Shown: positions 22,801-35,507, counted from the first letter of the stretch. The stretch is DNA of 64,000 nucleotides from Hoplostethus atlanticus (GCA_034670405.1 JAXDDX010000059.1:1521501-1585500), one strand, 5' to 3'. The notes: generated from the sequence alone by a model not told the origin. Program-made: numbers and translations.

Positions 22801-24182
22801 AGTGCAGCAGGCTGTTCATTTCCTGAAAATAAATGTAAAAATAAATAGAATGAGAGAGCGAAAGCAACGGAGATACATATGCACACGCTAAAAAGCAGAT
22901 TCACTGGTGTCTGAATGGCTGAATGGTTAGAAAAGGTCCATTTATTTCAGCTGATAGACTTGTTGGGCAGCCTATAACGGAATGTCCTGTGACATTAGGA
23001 CACTGTTGGAGTCTTTTCTTGAAAGGCAATGTAGTGGAAAATATGAATCAGGAATTGGAACGTCCCTATGCACAGTGGTTTAGAACAAGGGGGACTCGAT
23101 GAAAGGTTAATGGTTGCCATTTCTCTACAGTGTTTGTTCATTATTCAAATGCCAAACAGGCAAACTTTAATCAATGCTCAGCGCCGCACAGCCGGGTGAC
23201 GCGCTGGTTTCTGAATATGTTCATTAGATTTCTCATGTATTATTAAAGTAATCAGACCGCAATGTCCTCCTATTCATGTCAGCAAGTGGCTGCTTTGATC
23301 CACAAACAAGAGAGAGAAGTGAAGTTTGTTATTTCGGTTCCAAGGGTAATAACATGCCTCTCCACCGAGATGATGGCCTATACAACCAGAAGAGTTGGAG
23401 GACGATCCAGTTTGGGTTGAAATGTTCTGCTGTTTCATTGGCGTGATGAGACAGATCTTTCCCCGAGTCACAGCTGTTGCTATAAAGTCATTTCATTCAA
23501 CGTTTCTTTGTGTGCTATATTGTTTCTTTTGGTCCACTTATAGAGGGAGAGAACTTCACAGAGATACAAGACAGGGTAGCTCTTTGATTGCAGTCTAGCT
23601 ATTCCTAAACCACTGGTGAATAATGCATTAAGTAGACCTATTACCAAATGGTCTGCACATATTTGTGAATGAGAGTCGTCACAGGAAAGACAGTGAGGGC
23701 AGCAACTTTTTCAGTTGTACTTACACCACTGGTCAGGGTTATTACTATTTAACTAATATCTGACATAAATAATATATTTGACAGATAATAAAGTCACAGC
23801 TTCACAAGAGAGATGACTAAGATAGATAATTATAGCAGAGATCCAACAGAAGTGTCTAGTGAAGGGGTAATCACAGTGCGAAATACTGTAATAATAATAC
23901 TCTATCAATCAATATCAATTTTCTTTGGCTTGAGAACGGAATATGATGTGATGTCGTTCGCTCGCTCGTAGCATCGTCCTTCATCACTGAGCAGTTGAAA
24001 ATGCTATTGGGGGGATGGGCAGGGGTTTCTTTTCCAAAACAGAGTACGGTCGCAAAGTAAGTTTCGAAAGTCAGAAGTCTCAGCACCCAGTGAAGTGATT
24101 GTTGAGCAATTGGCATTTATCAACAATAAATCCTATCATGTCCCCGCAGATATATTATTTTAATTTTGTGACGTCGAGATTA
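19881..24182. other. Non-coding sequence, no gene seen
   Basis: Over 4 kb of mostly unique sequence. Open frames are all short and lack domains. The stretch at about 20120-20420 has GC-rich GGCCCCGCCCTGG and GCGCCACAGTTGACGC patches that may be old repeat sequence. The stretch at about 23160-23290 (CAGCGCCGCACAGCCGGGTG then ATTATTAAAGTAATCAG) looks like a possible conserved element. Neither reading is secure. Confidence 0.5.
21821..21855. repeat. Direct pair of TCGGTCAATCGGTA units
   Basis: TCGGTCAATCGGTA occurs at 21821-21834 and 21842-21855, start-to-start 21 bases. Each unit itself contains TCGGT twice, 8 bases apart. Could be a short tandem array remnant; no factor is assigned. Confidence 0.85.
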
Positions 24183-24311
24183 TTTTTTGCCTTTATTTGG
24201 AGAGTTAACAGTGGAGAAAGAGACAGGAAGGATTGGGTGGGAGAGGAGGGAGGACATGCGACAAAGATCACATGGTATATGCCTTAGACCAATGAGCCAC
24301 CAGGACGCCCT
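24183..24311 (+). repeat. Percomorph-type dispersed repeat
   Basis: Reads TTTTTTGCCTTTATTTGGAG, AGTGGAGAAAGAGACAGGAA, GGGAGGACATGCGACAAAG and ends ACCAATGAGCCACCAGGACG CCC. The order GCCTTTATTTG / GAGAGACAGGAA / GAGGACATGC-CAAAG / GAGCCACC-GGACGCCC is that of a very abundant percomorph repeat. The central part is shortened by about 50-60 bases compared with what I remember of the family. Confidence 0.7.
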
Positions 24312-27114
24312 GTGTAATCCTATTTATTGTTTTTAACCTACGAGATTGACTGGTAAAAATACATTTTCTGCTGTGGTTAAATTTTCATTTTCACCCAAAG
24401 TTTTTCTTATTTAACCATGACCAAAACCTTACCCTAACCTCTGCCAATGTTGTTTTAGTTGCCTAACCGTAACTGAAGTAGTCAGTTTCATTGCTACAAT
24501 CTGTCCAGGCCAGTCATTCGATATACTTAATCTAAAAGTTATCATAAATTTAATTAGTACATACTTGTTCTGTAATGTTAAAATGAGAATAATGAAGCTG
24601 TGAAAAGCAAAACTTTTTAACCACTTTAAGATATAATGAATTACCAACAAAGTTACAATGGTTGTCATTTGTGTTAACAGGTTGACATTTTTGTTTTCTT
24701 TCTTTTCTTCCAAAGCAAATGCATGTGAGATCTTATATATGACAGATCATCCTGCAGTTTTTCGCCAGTCAGGCATTGAAATTCAATATCTTGCTTGATA
24801 CCACGCTCTGACATAGAACATTTCAATCATTGGGATTCACACTAGCAAATACAAGTGTGAATAAGGCTCGACACGGGCTCGATGATGCCCAAGCCATTGA
24901 CATATCCAGAGATATGATCCATCATCCTGCCCCCTGTATACAGTAGGACCACCACGACACTAATGGCAAATGATGGTGAATCCATCCGCTGCTTTGTTTG
25001 TCATTGCAGGACAAACAAAATTTGAAGGGCAAAGCAGGTGTTAAGTGCTGTGTGATTACATGATTTTTGGAAGAAGGTGCACTCGAGGATCACTTGTCTT
25101 GTGCTCTATGAGACTACTTGCCAGAAATCAAGCACTCATTTCACATAATGGGGCAACACAGACAGTACTGAAATAAGAAAAAGTATGCCTGGAGCCAGAA
25201 ATAGAATGAAGGAATATTTGTCCCACCCAGTGAAATCTCTATGGGATCCACCAACATTTAATCAACATATTGAATGAGGTGTTACTGCATTCAGGCAGTC
25301 ACACGTTCCACCAAACATGGTTTACACACAGGGGAGTTAATAAAGCACAAGGTATTAGCATTAAAATGAAAGTTAAAGGCAAACCGCTGCTGAATATAAA
25401 CGTTCACCAGGAATGTGTCTTCTGACGGAATCCATCTTTTGTAATTAGGGAAGAATGTGTGGGAAATGTGTGAGGAGGACGGAGAGCTGGGGGTAAAGGA
25501 CCTACTCAGAAAGATGAATGCTCTTATGGAGTGAGTCTGAGACGGCTGGTCGGGAATAATAACTTCCTCTGCCACATTATGTTAGTGCACCTCTGATAAG
25601 ATCATTGGAAAATGGCAGCTGTTGGAAATAATGCAATTCATTTTGCGTTGCTGCGGGACACTACAGGGTCCTAAATGAAGCATGTCTTCTATTAGACCCC
25701 TAAAGAAACAAACTAATAGCCCTGCAAAGACTTGCCATTTATAATATGACTATAATTCGTATGATTCATTAAGCAGGAATAGAAAATGATAGTACACTCT
25801 GATTAGAATAGTCCTCGGGGGAAATTCCTATGTTAATTTATTCTGAAATCTCTCATTGACTAAGCAACTTGTCGTGATATTGTGTAGATTAACTCCCCAG
25901 GTCACATTGTATTGTCTGTGCATTATGTAAAATAGATTAATGTTGTTTACAGATGTTTAATAAGATTGTCCGTTTCTATCAGGGATTGCAAATATTAACC
26001 CTTCTCCTATACCCACTACCTTTCCTGAGTTTGAATCACGGTGGAGCCAATGTGAATAGTGTGAAGAATAACAGAAGTCCTGATTGATTGAGGATTGTGA
26101 ATTTTGTGTAGGATGTTTAGAATACAGATGTAGTAGATATAAGTGTTGTAGTAGATATGAAATGAAAGTAAATAAAAAGGTGAACACAATCAATGTCGGC
26201 TCTTCTAACTTGCCAATCATGCCAAGCTTGACATTTGTTTGCTGTACATTTACATTTCCTTTTGTTAACATTATTTGATGCTCTTCTCCAGAACAACTTA
26301 AAGTGAGTGCCCCAATAGAACAAACTTAAATAAAGTAGATCACAACATTAAAAGTATAGTGAGTATAGTGCAAAGCTCAGGGCAACAGCATCCTGACAGC
26401 AGATGGACTAAAATAGTCCTGTAACACTAGAATGATAGGGAGTTTAAAGCATTAGAAAGTCATTGGAATGAAATAAACTTAGATTTTGACTGCATTGTTT
26501 AACTTGCAGTCTATACATATGAAAAGTGTCAGGTAAAGGAATACAAGCAGAGAAGTATTGTTTCTGTCATCACTCACCAACTGAGCCCCTCTGGTGTACC
26601 GAAATAGCAGCATTATAGAATTAATCTTGCACATTCTGCTAGCAAAGTTGAGCTTAATGAATGTGTACAAGATGTAAATACTGTAAGTACGGTGTTTCCC
26701 TTGAAAGCCCCAGATGTTATAAATACATTCACTGTTTTTTTCTACATTTAAACACTCGGGAAGAAACAGAAGAGAGATCACTGGAGCATCATCATCATCA
26801 ATAGTATCATCCAACTCTGCTCTCGCCAACAGTATAGTAAGTTCTGTATCAGCACATCACAAGAGCAAATTCCCTACATTTTAACCCCAACTTTCAGAAA
26901 AAGTGTGGTGGTAAGAGTTCCTTTAATGTGGGCACCATGAACAGAGATGGAGAGGAGGGAACCAGTCATCAGCAGCCGACAGCAGCAGGGTTTCAAACCT
27001 CAGCAGGAAAAATTATCAGGCCTCCCACATCCCAAGTCATCTGTCTGGAGGATAATTGGTCTCCTCTTTGCCATCTTTCACCTTGCAGCTGTACACAGTC
27101 TCCTTTGGGGATGA
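24312..27114. other. Non-coding sequence, no gene seen
   Basis: AT-rich unique sequence. The first part (24413-24480) contains ACCATGACCAAAACCTTACC and CTAACCTCTGCC, a CCTAACC-type fish repeat fragment. Frames of 94-116 codons on the minus strand (for example 25291-25575, 26479-26829) show no domain and no splice context. A short degenerate duplication TGTAGTAGATAT occurs near 26120-26155. Confidence 0.5.
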
Positions 27115-27180
27115 TGTGTATGTGTGCGCTTCTGTGTGTATGTGCGTGTGTGTATGTGTGCGTTTGTGTGTGTGTGCGCG
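27115..27180. repeat. Imperfect (TG)n microsatellite
   Basis: TG units interrupted by TA, CG and CT. A G-rich run GGGGGTTGGGGTTGGGG follows at about 27212-27232. Confidence 0.93.
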
Positions 27181-27236
27181 CTTGTCTATGGCATGTGTTT
27201 GTGTGTTTTAGTCAGTGGGGGTTGGGGTTGGGGTAG

Positions 27237-27765
27237 TGGCTGGTCCACCTGCTCGGTCCAAGTCACAGTCCATTCATCTAACTCTATTAAGCGGCATCCT
27301 TGTGAGCAGCCTAGCTGTGGGGATCCATGAAAGTAATGCATCCCCATCAAGGCCATGCTTTGTTAGCCAAAACATCATTTGTTAATTACCTTGCAAGTCT
27401 TGACTATCCGACTCATACATCATCACTTTCCTGCTGTAAACACCATAAGGCGTGCAACTGTGAAAGATCACCTCCCCCCTATGTCATGCAAGGGCAAAAA
27501 ATCTGGATATATAAATTGCTACAGGGTGATCACCACATTTTATGCACTGAGTTGACGCAATTATCCAGAGCAACGAGCAATGAGTGTGAGGTGTCATAAG
27601 GAGTTCAAGGGTTCAAGCGCCCTTACAATGTCGTTGTGCCCATATAAGAGCAAAGTCTTATAAAATAATAATAAGAGCTATAAAGAGGGACATCAAAGTA
27701 ATTAGAGTGAGTAGAGGAGAATGGATTTCAATCAGTAGGGAGAAGGTAATGTGATGTTGTTCTTT
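27237..27765. other. Non-coding sequence, no gene seen
   Basis: Unique sequence between the TG tract and the LINE fragment. Nothing recognised except a short AT-rich TAATAATAATAAG at about 27665. Confidence 0.5.
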
Positions 27766-27987
27766 TCAACCTACGATGGAGGACGGAGAGTGACTGCTGT
27801 TCTGACTGGACTGTAGTAGTAAGGTAAATCCAGGACAGAGAAGAGATCGGGTGGAGTGACCCAGGCCCGGCAGAGCATGGGCAAGCATGTAGGGATGTAT
27901 CACGCCCTCGAGGTACAGGGGTGCAGATCCCTTCAAAGCCTTGTACACCAGCACCAGAGCTTTGAATTTGATATAAGCAGCCAACAC
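27766..27987 (-). pseudogene. LINE (non-LTR retrotransposon) ORF2 C-terminal fragment, frameshifted
   Basis: The minus-strand translation includes IKFKALVLVYKALKGSAPLY followed by LEGVIHPYMLAHALPG. This matches the segment after the reverse-transcriptase palm in fish L2/CR1-like LINEs, usually seen as (R)I-FK-L-L-YKA--G-AP-YL--L--PY-P-R-LRS. The first half of the frame keeps the motif; further on the match moves into the overlapping frame (27728-28012), so at least one frameshift is present. There is no catalytic FADD motif in the window, so only the tail of ORF2 remains, as expected for a 5'-truncated copy. Family assignment below LINE level is uncertain. Confidence 0.65.
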
Positions 27988-29212
27988 AGAAATATGTGCA
28001 AATTGCTCTCAAAGCAAGGTGACCTTGTCAATTCACAATAGAGTGAATATACAACTCTGTTTTATCATCCTTCAGTTCATGAGTTACCCCTTTGCTGCAA
28101 CTTGTTTTTGCTTGCTTCAAATCTCATGAGCACTCTTCTCCGTACCTTGAACTATATTTGGACCAACTATAGATGTGCATTATTGTTCTGGAGACTTTAC
28201 GTGACAAGGTCATCTGAGAGTCAAGCACTGATATGTTCAGGTCACCCAAACCTCTCAGAGCAGGAGTGACTGCAGCATCATGACAGTAGCCGCACGTCAT
28301 CTGAAGTGGCTCCCCGTTGATAAGACAAGTGGGAAAACGCAGAGTGACAGCTATCATATTCACTCTTGCTTCAAGGAGAATTTTACATTGCCTCTTTCCC
28401 TCTCTCCTCTTTCTGCAGAAAACAGATTTACCCAATAAACGTCAATACAAATAATACAATAAACGTTTTAAATTTAGAGGTAAATTATTTCATATTCAGA
28501 TAAGAAGGGGACATGACCACATGTGGTCTAATGTGCTGCAAAGACCTTTCACTTGCTTAATTTTGTATGAAACTATTCTGTTTAACAGGAAAATCCTTTT
28601 GTGACAATGTATTGTACAGATTCACCAGAGGCAGATCTAGCTGTGCATCCCTACATGAAGCATTTCCCAACTGCAGTTAGCTTGTAGCTTCAGTGTACAG
28701 GCACACCACGTTTCCCCTTGCAGTTACCTCCACTAACAGAGAATCAGATCACTTTAGAAGCCTTCCTGTCCCATCTCCCCTTGCAGCAAGAGATGTGGTG
28801 TGACAATGACCGGGGCTTTCACAAACAATGGAGTCCTCTTTCCTGCACCCAGATAACTCCACCTGACACCTGACACGGAGCATGAGCTCCCACCGGGAGA
28901 CTGAGAACTCGGTGGCTGGAAAGTCTGACTGGGCGCTAGAGAGGCCTTGGGCACAGACAGAGGCCACAGCATGACTTGATCAAATCCCAGGTAGGAATAT
29001 TGTTACAGCTAAAGTGTCCATGGCCAAGACCCCAGACCTACAAAGCTTAGGTTAACCATAGTTCAGTGTTTACCATAGACTTTAATGTCTATCTAGCTAT
29101 TTGTTCTTCAGTAATTAGAAACGGCAAACAATGAAAATATGCTGACAATGCAGATGTCAAAGTAATTTGTTCCTGCCAAGGTGCAATGCTAACTGTTTTG
29201 TTTTTTTTGGAA
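27988..29212. other. Non-coding sequence, no gene seen
   Basis: Unique sequence. Frames up to 103 codons on the minus strand (28124-28435, 28749-28972) carry no domain. The patch at 28770-28980 is GC-richer than its surroundings. Confidence 0.5.
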
Positions 29213-29239
29213 GGGGTGGGGTGGGGTGGGGCAGGGGGG
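29213..29239 (+). other. G-quadruplex motif
   Basis: GGGGTGGGGTGGGGTGGGG runs from 29213 to 29231, four G4 tracts separated by single T loops, followed by CA and six more G. This is a textbook parallel-quadruplex sequence on the plus strand. No gene or promoter lies next to it. Confidence 0.9.
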
Positions 29240-32200
29240 ATGGACTGCTGAGGAGACCTAAAGGAGTGTAAACCCATAAGCATTAATGGTCTATGATTTC
29301 AAAGTTGATTTAACTTCAACTGCACTATGTACATCCTATAAACGTGCATTGTTGGCTTCTGGGGGCTCCAAACTTTGCAGTATCATTAACCACAAAGGCA
29401 GAAGTAATTTGATCAAGGCTAATTTTGTTATTAGCCTGATTGTGTCCTCTGCCTGACCCAGGCAAGGCGACAGAGATGAATAGGAGAGCCTTCACATAGA
29501 TTGCACGGTGCATGCAAGAAACAACAAACACAGCTTCAGAGCATTTTTTCTTTTTTAACTCTTTGGCTCTTTAATCCCCAAGTCCCCCATTCCATGGAAC
29601 ATACAATGTGATTTTCAAATGAAGTGCAGTGAGCTCACTCTAAAGAATATCATTAAGCACCAAAGGATGGGGAAGTAAAAATGATGGTGCACGGAGGAGA
29701 ATTCATGGATACAGGAAAAGGAATGGAAAAAAAATGTACAGGAAGAGATACAGTAAAGATAAAGATTTAATCGTATATAAGAAAAAAATAGTGCTCAAAG
29801 TTTTACTTCTCACTTGGAAATCTGAGAATTTCTGACCTCTGCTAATTTTCAGCTAATTTGTCAAACAAACAGAGTTCTTATGAAATGACGGCAATCACAC
29901 ACTTTGATTGCCCCTCAATCACACAGCTGCCTTTGGACCTGAAAGGCTCTAGTACTTCCTCCTGCACAAGTACCTTGATACTAATCAGCCATTTGTAATT
30001 GAGACTGACAATTCTCTCTTCTCTGTGAAAAGGATCTTTTCGTAGCCATGGAAACCAGTGCATTCTTGATCATGGGAAGCCCACATTCTTGATAACATCT
30101 TGTTGTTGTTTTTCTTGTCTATGATACAAGATATACATAAAAGAACAAGGCTTCCTCATCTGTGGAAGCCAAAGGGAATGCCCATTGCATGCTAAAATAA
30201 TTCAATAGTTTCAATGCTGGAGTGATGTGCTGACAATTTGGGTAAATCATCGCAATTTATTTTTGAGCAATGGTCACAGGACAGTGGCCAATGTTTAACA
30301 ATGCAATTATTCTTTCATTGAGATGAGTGATGGACATCTCCTAAAAATGCATCCCCTAGCTGTCTTGGTGATGTATATCAGCAAAAGATCTAAATGATCA
30401 AATGTAATTATGATGTGTAATCTGAAAAAATCCACTTCTCTCTCTGTATCTGGTCCATATCCAAATTATCTCACAATTGTACCCTACATAGTCTGGAATC
30501 CTGATGGTGAACCTTGAGAGGACTTGGGCCAATCTCTGAAACGCACACGAATCAAAGTGGAGGGCTGACTTTTGTTACAGAGTGATAGTGACAGCCAACG
30601 GCCCCAGGGGCAGTCGGGAGGGCAGCATCCTCTCCTGAGTTCTACCCTACTGCTTCTGCCTGAGCGCCAGATAGAAAGAATGCATGAAATGCTTGCGAGG
30701 CCTGGAAACCTCAAGCTATGCATTTCCTTCGCCACCTAACTTAATATGACATGTATCCCTACAGCAATGCAGATTTAATGCTGCATAATCTGGCTTCACC
30801 GACTGTAGGAATGTGGGATCCTATTTAGAATTTAATATGTTTCCCTCCTGAAAGAATACTTTCTTTTTACCAACCACTCAATACTAAAATTGAATTCTGG
30901 ATTCGTTTGTAGCCCACCAATGACAGCCCAGCTGAGTGAAACATCAGAGTGAAAACTGCAAGAGAGGCACTTTTTATTTACCTTTTAGTGAGGTATAACT
31001 GTTCCTTTTCTGTGTGGCAAGCAAAATGGGACTGGCGGTTTTAAAAGCTCAAAGGAATAGCATGTCAATCTTCCGTTAGTTTTAAAGCAAATACTAGTTT
31101 ATCTGGACTCCCTACGGTTGGACTGTTTTTAAGAGGCTGGTTTACATCTGTCACTTTTCACCCGCTGACTGATGATGACAAGCTGCATGTCACATTTAGG
31201 CCTATTGGTCATCACACCCGTAATAAAGTCACTGTGGTTCGGCCTGCAGCATAGACTGTCCCGATCTCATCGTCTTAGTGTGTTGTTGTTGTTACACTCT
31301 GGCAACTAAGACAAGTCAGTGTGTGAAACCATACCACACTGTAAATATGCAACACCTTAGTGTCCATCAGGGTACAAATATCTGTTGAACAGCTAAAGAG
31401 TTATGTCATAAGGTAATCAAAAGCATGATAATCACCACACTAAAATCAGATCACCAGGAAGAAATACATTATAGCAACATCATATGGCAGCTTGTATTCC
31501 TATTTCAGTCACTTCATTACCCCCTGATGTCGATTTCTCATATTTGCTGAGACATGCGCAATTCTCCAGAGCTTGTTGTCTCAAGAAAAGCTGCATCAGC
31601 AGCAGGATCGTCTGAAAAAAATCATCTGGGAGAGGGAAAGCCATAGCAAACACATCGTCTGTTTATATTTTGATTTATTGCACTTTATAACCAAAGGGCT
31701 TTGCTCTGTTGTGCAGACATTCAAGTACAAGTTGATTTATTTTCTTACAATATAGTAGAAGTTGTAATAGCCTGTAATAGCCTGTCGTTTTGTGTTAATG
31801 TATGTGTGTGCGCATGCATGCATTAGAAAAAAGAAAACATCCTAGTGAATTGAGTAATGTCAGCGGAGAAGCAGCAGGGGTAAGAAAAAAGATATAAGCC
31901 TAAAATGTGCTTGTGACAATGTTTACAGTTCTGTAGGGAGTACAGTAGAGAGGGAGCTCTAGTTCTTCTCCATTTAATCCAGCACCAACAATAAACCAAA
32001 CACAACACAATCAGTGGACAGGGCCAACAATCCATGTACAACAATAGCCTTTTGTGGCAGAACTCTGTCATGACATCTTGGTTGCTGGTCAGTCCACTGG
32101 TTCCTCACACAGATACAGACTGTTAACTAAACGCAGCTGCACCTCGTTGTCTGGATGGATAGATCTGGCTCTCTCCGGCTCCCAACCAACACTGAAGCAC

Positions 32201-33125
32201 TGCACCGCCTGCTACAGGGCTGTAAACGCTTTTATACACCTAATTATTTCTTAGGGTTAGGGTTAGGGTTTGGAACACATTTTGGACACAGTATGTGCTT
32301 TAGAGATGTAACTGTTACCAATTACTTTTCACGTTTTTCCATTGTTGTGTCTGATCCTCCATGCTAACACTGACCCAGCCAAGCTTCTGTGCTGCCAAAA
32401 TTATGACATTTGTCTCAGCAAAATGACGTATTGTCATCACAATGCTGACAAATTCCAATTTGAGTGTTTAAATACAAGTTGCATGTAGGTCGCATGCCTT
32501 GGGCATTTTGTACCACATACCCATGTGGTCCAGATCAGTATTGAGAAAATGTGAGTCCATGCAGCATTTTGCTGTCCAATCATTAGAAAACATCAGATCT
32601 GTGTCTGTGCCTTAGTGTCAGGTCTGGCTAACTGCCAATATGTTGGGAACACCAGATGCCACTTTGAGGAGCAGATAAAGTAACCAACTCCACCAAATAC
32701 TCTGATGTGATCTGTCATTTTAACAAGTGAACCGCTTCACATATAAGTGCTGAGAATTTTGATGAGATCTAGGTTAAGTTACAGCAATAGATCTCTTCAG
32801 CAATATAGGCCTACCCACTCCCTCAATGGCCACAACACTACTGATCACACTGCAGTGGAATTAATAATAGTTGATAGGAGAAGACATTATGTATTCAGTC
32901 CACTCACCTTTAGTATTTTTATTCTTCATTTAGACAGTGGCAAAGCAGAGAAGGAAGAGATGATTAACACAGTGACACAGGAGAGAAAGCTCTGATGGGG
33001 AGGACAGTTGGAGCACATAGGGTGTGGTTGCAGAGGCACAAATCTTAACCCCTCAGCTATCTCTGGGCAAATGGTGTACAATTTCTGATTAAAACTTGGG
33101 GTCTGTCACTGAGAAGGGATGCTCA
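29240..33125. other. Non-coding sequence, no gene seen
   Basis: Nearly 4 kb of unique sequence without recognised exon. (TTAGGG)3 occurs at 32251-32268. A short duplication AATAGCCTGT-AATAGCCTGT sits at about 31766-31785. The stretch at about 30510-30720 is GC-richer and could be a conserved element or an old repeat. Confidence 0.5.
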
Positions 33126-33368
33126 TTAAAACAAAAGCTCATTAAATGCACCAGACATTTTTTGCTCAAACAAATCCAGCCAATCTGTCGGTTTCGCTTT
33201 GTGAAGGAGCCAAGCATTCAAATATCGGTCGTACTTTTTGCAGTGTAAATAGGCGAGAGAATCGTTTCCCACAGGTTTGCATTTGATATTTCCATCAGGC
33301 AGCCTTGCCACCAGTCTCTGAAGCAAATCAATCTTCATTTCAACAATCTGAGTAGTCACCACTGCCAT
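33126..33368 (-). CDS. Unrecognised 80-codon open frame, possible old coding remnant
   Basis: On the minus strand the frame starts MAVVTTQIVEMKIDLLQRLV and ends EQKMSGAFNELLF before a TAA. It has a mixed, protein-like composition (hydrophobic, charged and four Trp/Tyr-rich positions, Cys pair in KCK and HCKK) unlike the low-complexity frames elsewhere. The middle reads LPDGNIKCKPVGNDSLAYLH then CKKYDRYLNAWLL. I do not recognise a family. Upstream on the minus strand CTACTCAG could serve as a splice acceptor at codon 7-8, so it may be an exon or a transposon-derived fragment. It may equally be chance. Confidence 0.25.
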   Translation of the reverse strand: MAVVTTQIVEMKIDLLQRLVARLPDGNIKCKPVGNDSLAYLHCKKYDRYLNAWLLHKAKPTDWLDLFEQKMSGAFNELLF

Positions 33369-34979
33369 TCAAACCATTAAAGGTACTCAAAGCACTTCAG
33401 CAACGATTCTGGACGTTTGAAATGATTTACCAAATTCATCATGTGAAAAGACAACTGCAATAGAATACCGAGCCCGACATATTATGGTCTTTGCTATCAT
33501 CCCTTCTAATTATTATCATTTGAATGATCCAAAAACTATGTGATTAGCTCTCCTACTCCATCCCCCAATTGGTGTTTGTCATAATTGGTACAATTATTAT
33601 CCTTGTCATGAAATAGGACCTAGTGTGTTTGTGCATGCTTATGTTTAGTTTCTGCCAATAACCTAGAAATACCTGGTGGTTAGCCCATAGTGGCAGCACT
33701 GTAAAAAAAAAAGTGCCATCCATTATTCTCTATGAAAACAATTCTTTAAAAAAAAATCACCATTCTGTACCAGTTGTAAACAACCAACCTATTCAATGTT
33801 TTCCTGTATTACATAGAAAGTTTTTGGATGTAAACAAAAATGCAATGTGGTTGCAATGCGGTAGTGTGTTTTTTTGTTGATTGTTAAACATTAAAAGACG
33901 ATGTATTATGAGGAAGTTACAGTTTTGTCTCCAGGTGGCACGGTAATTAATGGCATTAAAACATGGTATGCAAATCATCCCTTGCTGATGCTCCAAACCG
34001 GCGTCTCTCGCTGGCCAGGCCCATCTGTTCTGTTTATGCAAAGGATTCCCCTCTGCATTGGGTTGACTGGGCGTGTACAATACCACATAAGGCCACCTCT
34101 CGTGTAATGGATGATAAGAACATATCACAACAACCTGCATGCAAAAGGAAAGATAGGAAAGATATTCAAACATCCTCCTGGAAAAGAAGAATGTATTCAG
34201 TGATGGACTACTGCCTTAATAATGCGGCGGTTTGAAACAGCATGCATATTCGCCTGCGTGTCATTGTTACAGCCTAGAAGGGCAGATCCTGAAATATGAT
34301 ACTGAAATTAAAATGTCCTAGTCTGCTGACCTTTATATGGAGTTTTATGGGCAAACTTCCATTCCATTGTAAGTTTGTCAGACAACATCTATTATATGTT
34401 TTAGCATTTGTAGCTGCAAAAAAATTAAATCATCAAAACTTCAATGACCATTTATGTTCTCCGAAGTCATCAATTCATCTCTGAGATATTCTTTATTTAT
34501 ACCTCCCCTGGCATATTGGTTGATTGGAGTAATAAATAGGAGGCAGGATTGCTTGCTTACTCTAGTGTTTTGATCGTTTCTGCAGGAATACTACTTTGTG
34601 AATGTGAATGTGCTGTGAATGAGTGGTCTGCTCACTGGTGTTCATTCTGAACCAAGAAACTAATGTCTAAAACAAAACACCAAACACCCCGCAGTACTGA
34701 AATATGCAGATTCAAAGATTCTTGCCTAAAAATACTAAAGGGCTTAAAATACTAGCCTAATCACAGCCCATTCTCTGGTGTTATTGTAGTTATCTCAATG
34801 TCTGCAATGTCTGCTGCAGGTAAGGTGCTTGAAGGCACGGATTGCTAAACTGAATGCATGGTTTTCAAAACTGAGAACACAGATAGTGGTCCTGCCGGGA
34901 GCTCCGTATGCAATAAATGGTTTTGAGTTTTCAACGGTCAGGAACAGAATGTAATTACAGCATTCACAACTGCATTAGA
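33369..34979. other. Non-coding sequence, no gene seen
   Basis: Unique sequence with short A/T tracts (33702-33712, 33748-33758). The overlapping frames at 33793-34235 on both strands show no domain. Confidence 0.5.
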
Positions 34980-35091
34980 TAATAGCTTAGTAAACATATA
35001 TAAATTGATTCATTCCTCAGATAAGTGTTAACTAATTTTAGTTAATGCATGAACTAATGCTGAATTAAGGCACCCTCATAATAAAGTGTTA
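34980..35091 (-). repeat. Fragment of MITE ending AATAAAGTGTTACC
   Basis: Read on the minus strand it starts GGTAACACTTTATTATGAGG and continues GTGCCTTAATTCAGCATTAG and TTAACTAAAATTAGTTAACA, an AT-rich terminal region like that of many fish MITEs and sharing GGTAACACTTTATT with the left end of the element at 2929. The other end was not found, so the left boundary is approximate. Confidence 0.5.
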
Positions 35092-35170
35092 CCATTACAT
35101 TACATTACATTACAGTCATTTAGCAGACGCTTTTATCCAAAGCGACTTACAATAAGTGCATTCATTACCA
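35092..35170 (+). repeat. Dispersed teleost repeat with CATTTAGCAGACGCTTTTAT motif
   Basis: Four ATTAC units lead into CAGTCATTTAGCAGACGCTT, then TTATCCAAAGCGACTTACAA and TAAGTGCATTCATTACCA. This motif is one of the most abundant short repeats in teleost genomes. It begins one or two bases after the MITE end at 35091. A deleted relative lies at 17892-17972. Confidence 0.85.
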
Positions 35171-35507
35171 GTATTTCACACTATGTTCCAAAAAATGGGG
35201 TACAACTAAAACAGTTTGATCTCCCCTTAAGTACAGGGGGTAACATGAACATTAGGTTGAACAACAGCTTGCATCAGCAGTGTGCCTAAATGTGTATTTT
35301 ATATCTATGGTGTATAAGCTGTGGTTAAAATGAAGGTAAAATTAAAGTATGTCGTGGAAAATTACCTGTAAGCACTCAGCAATCTTGAAATAACACACAA
35401 AACATTGACAAGTTGAAGTACTAAAATATATTGTATACAGATATATTGGAGAGAAAGACCTTGTCACAGGTCCCACAGAAAGACAAAATCTCTCTGCTCT
35501 CTCGCTC
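35171..35507. other. Non-coding sequence, no gene seen
   Basis: Short unique interval between repeats. Nothing recognised. Confidence 0.5.
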
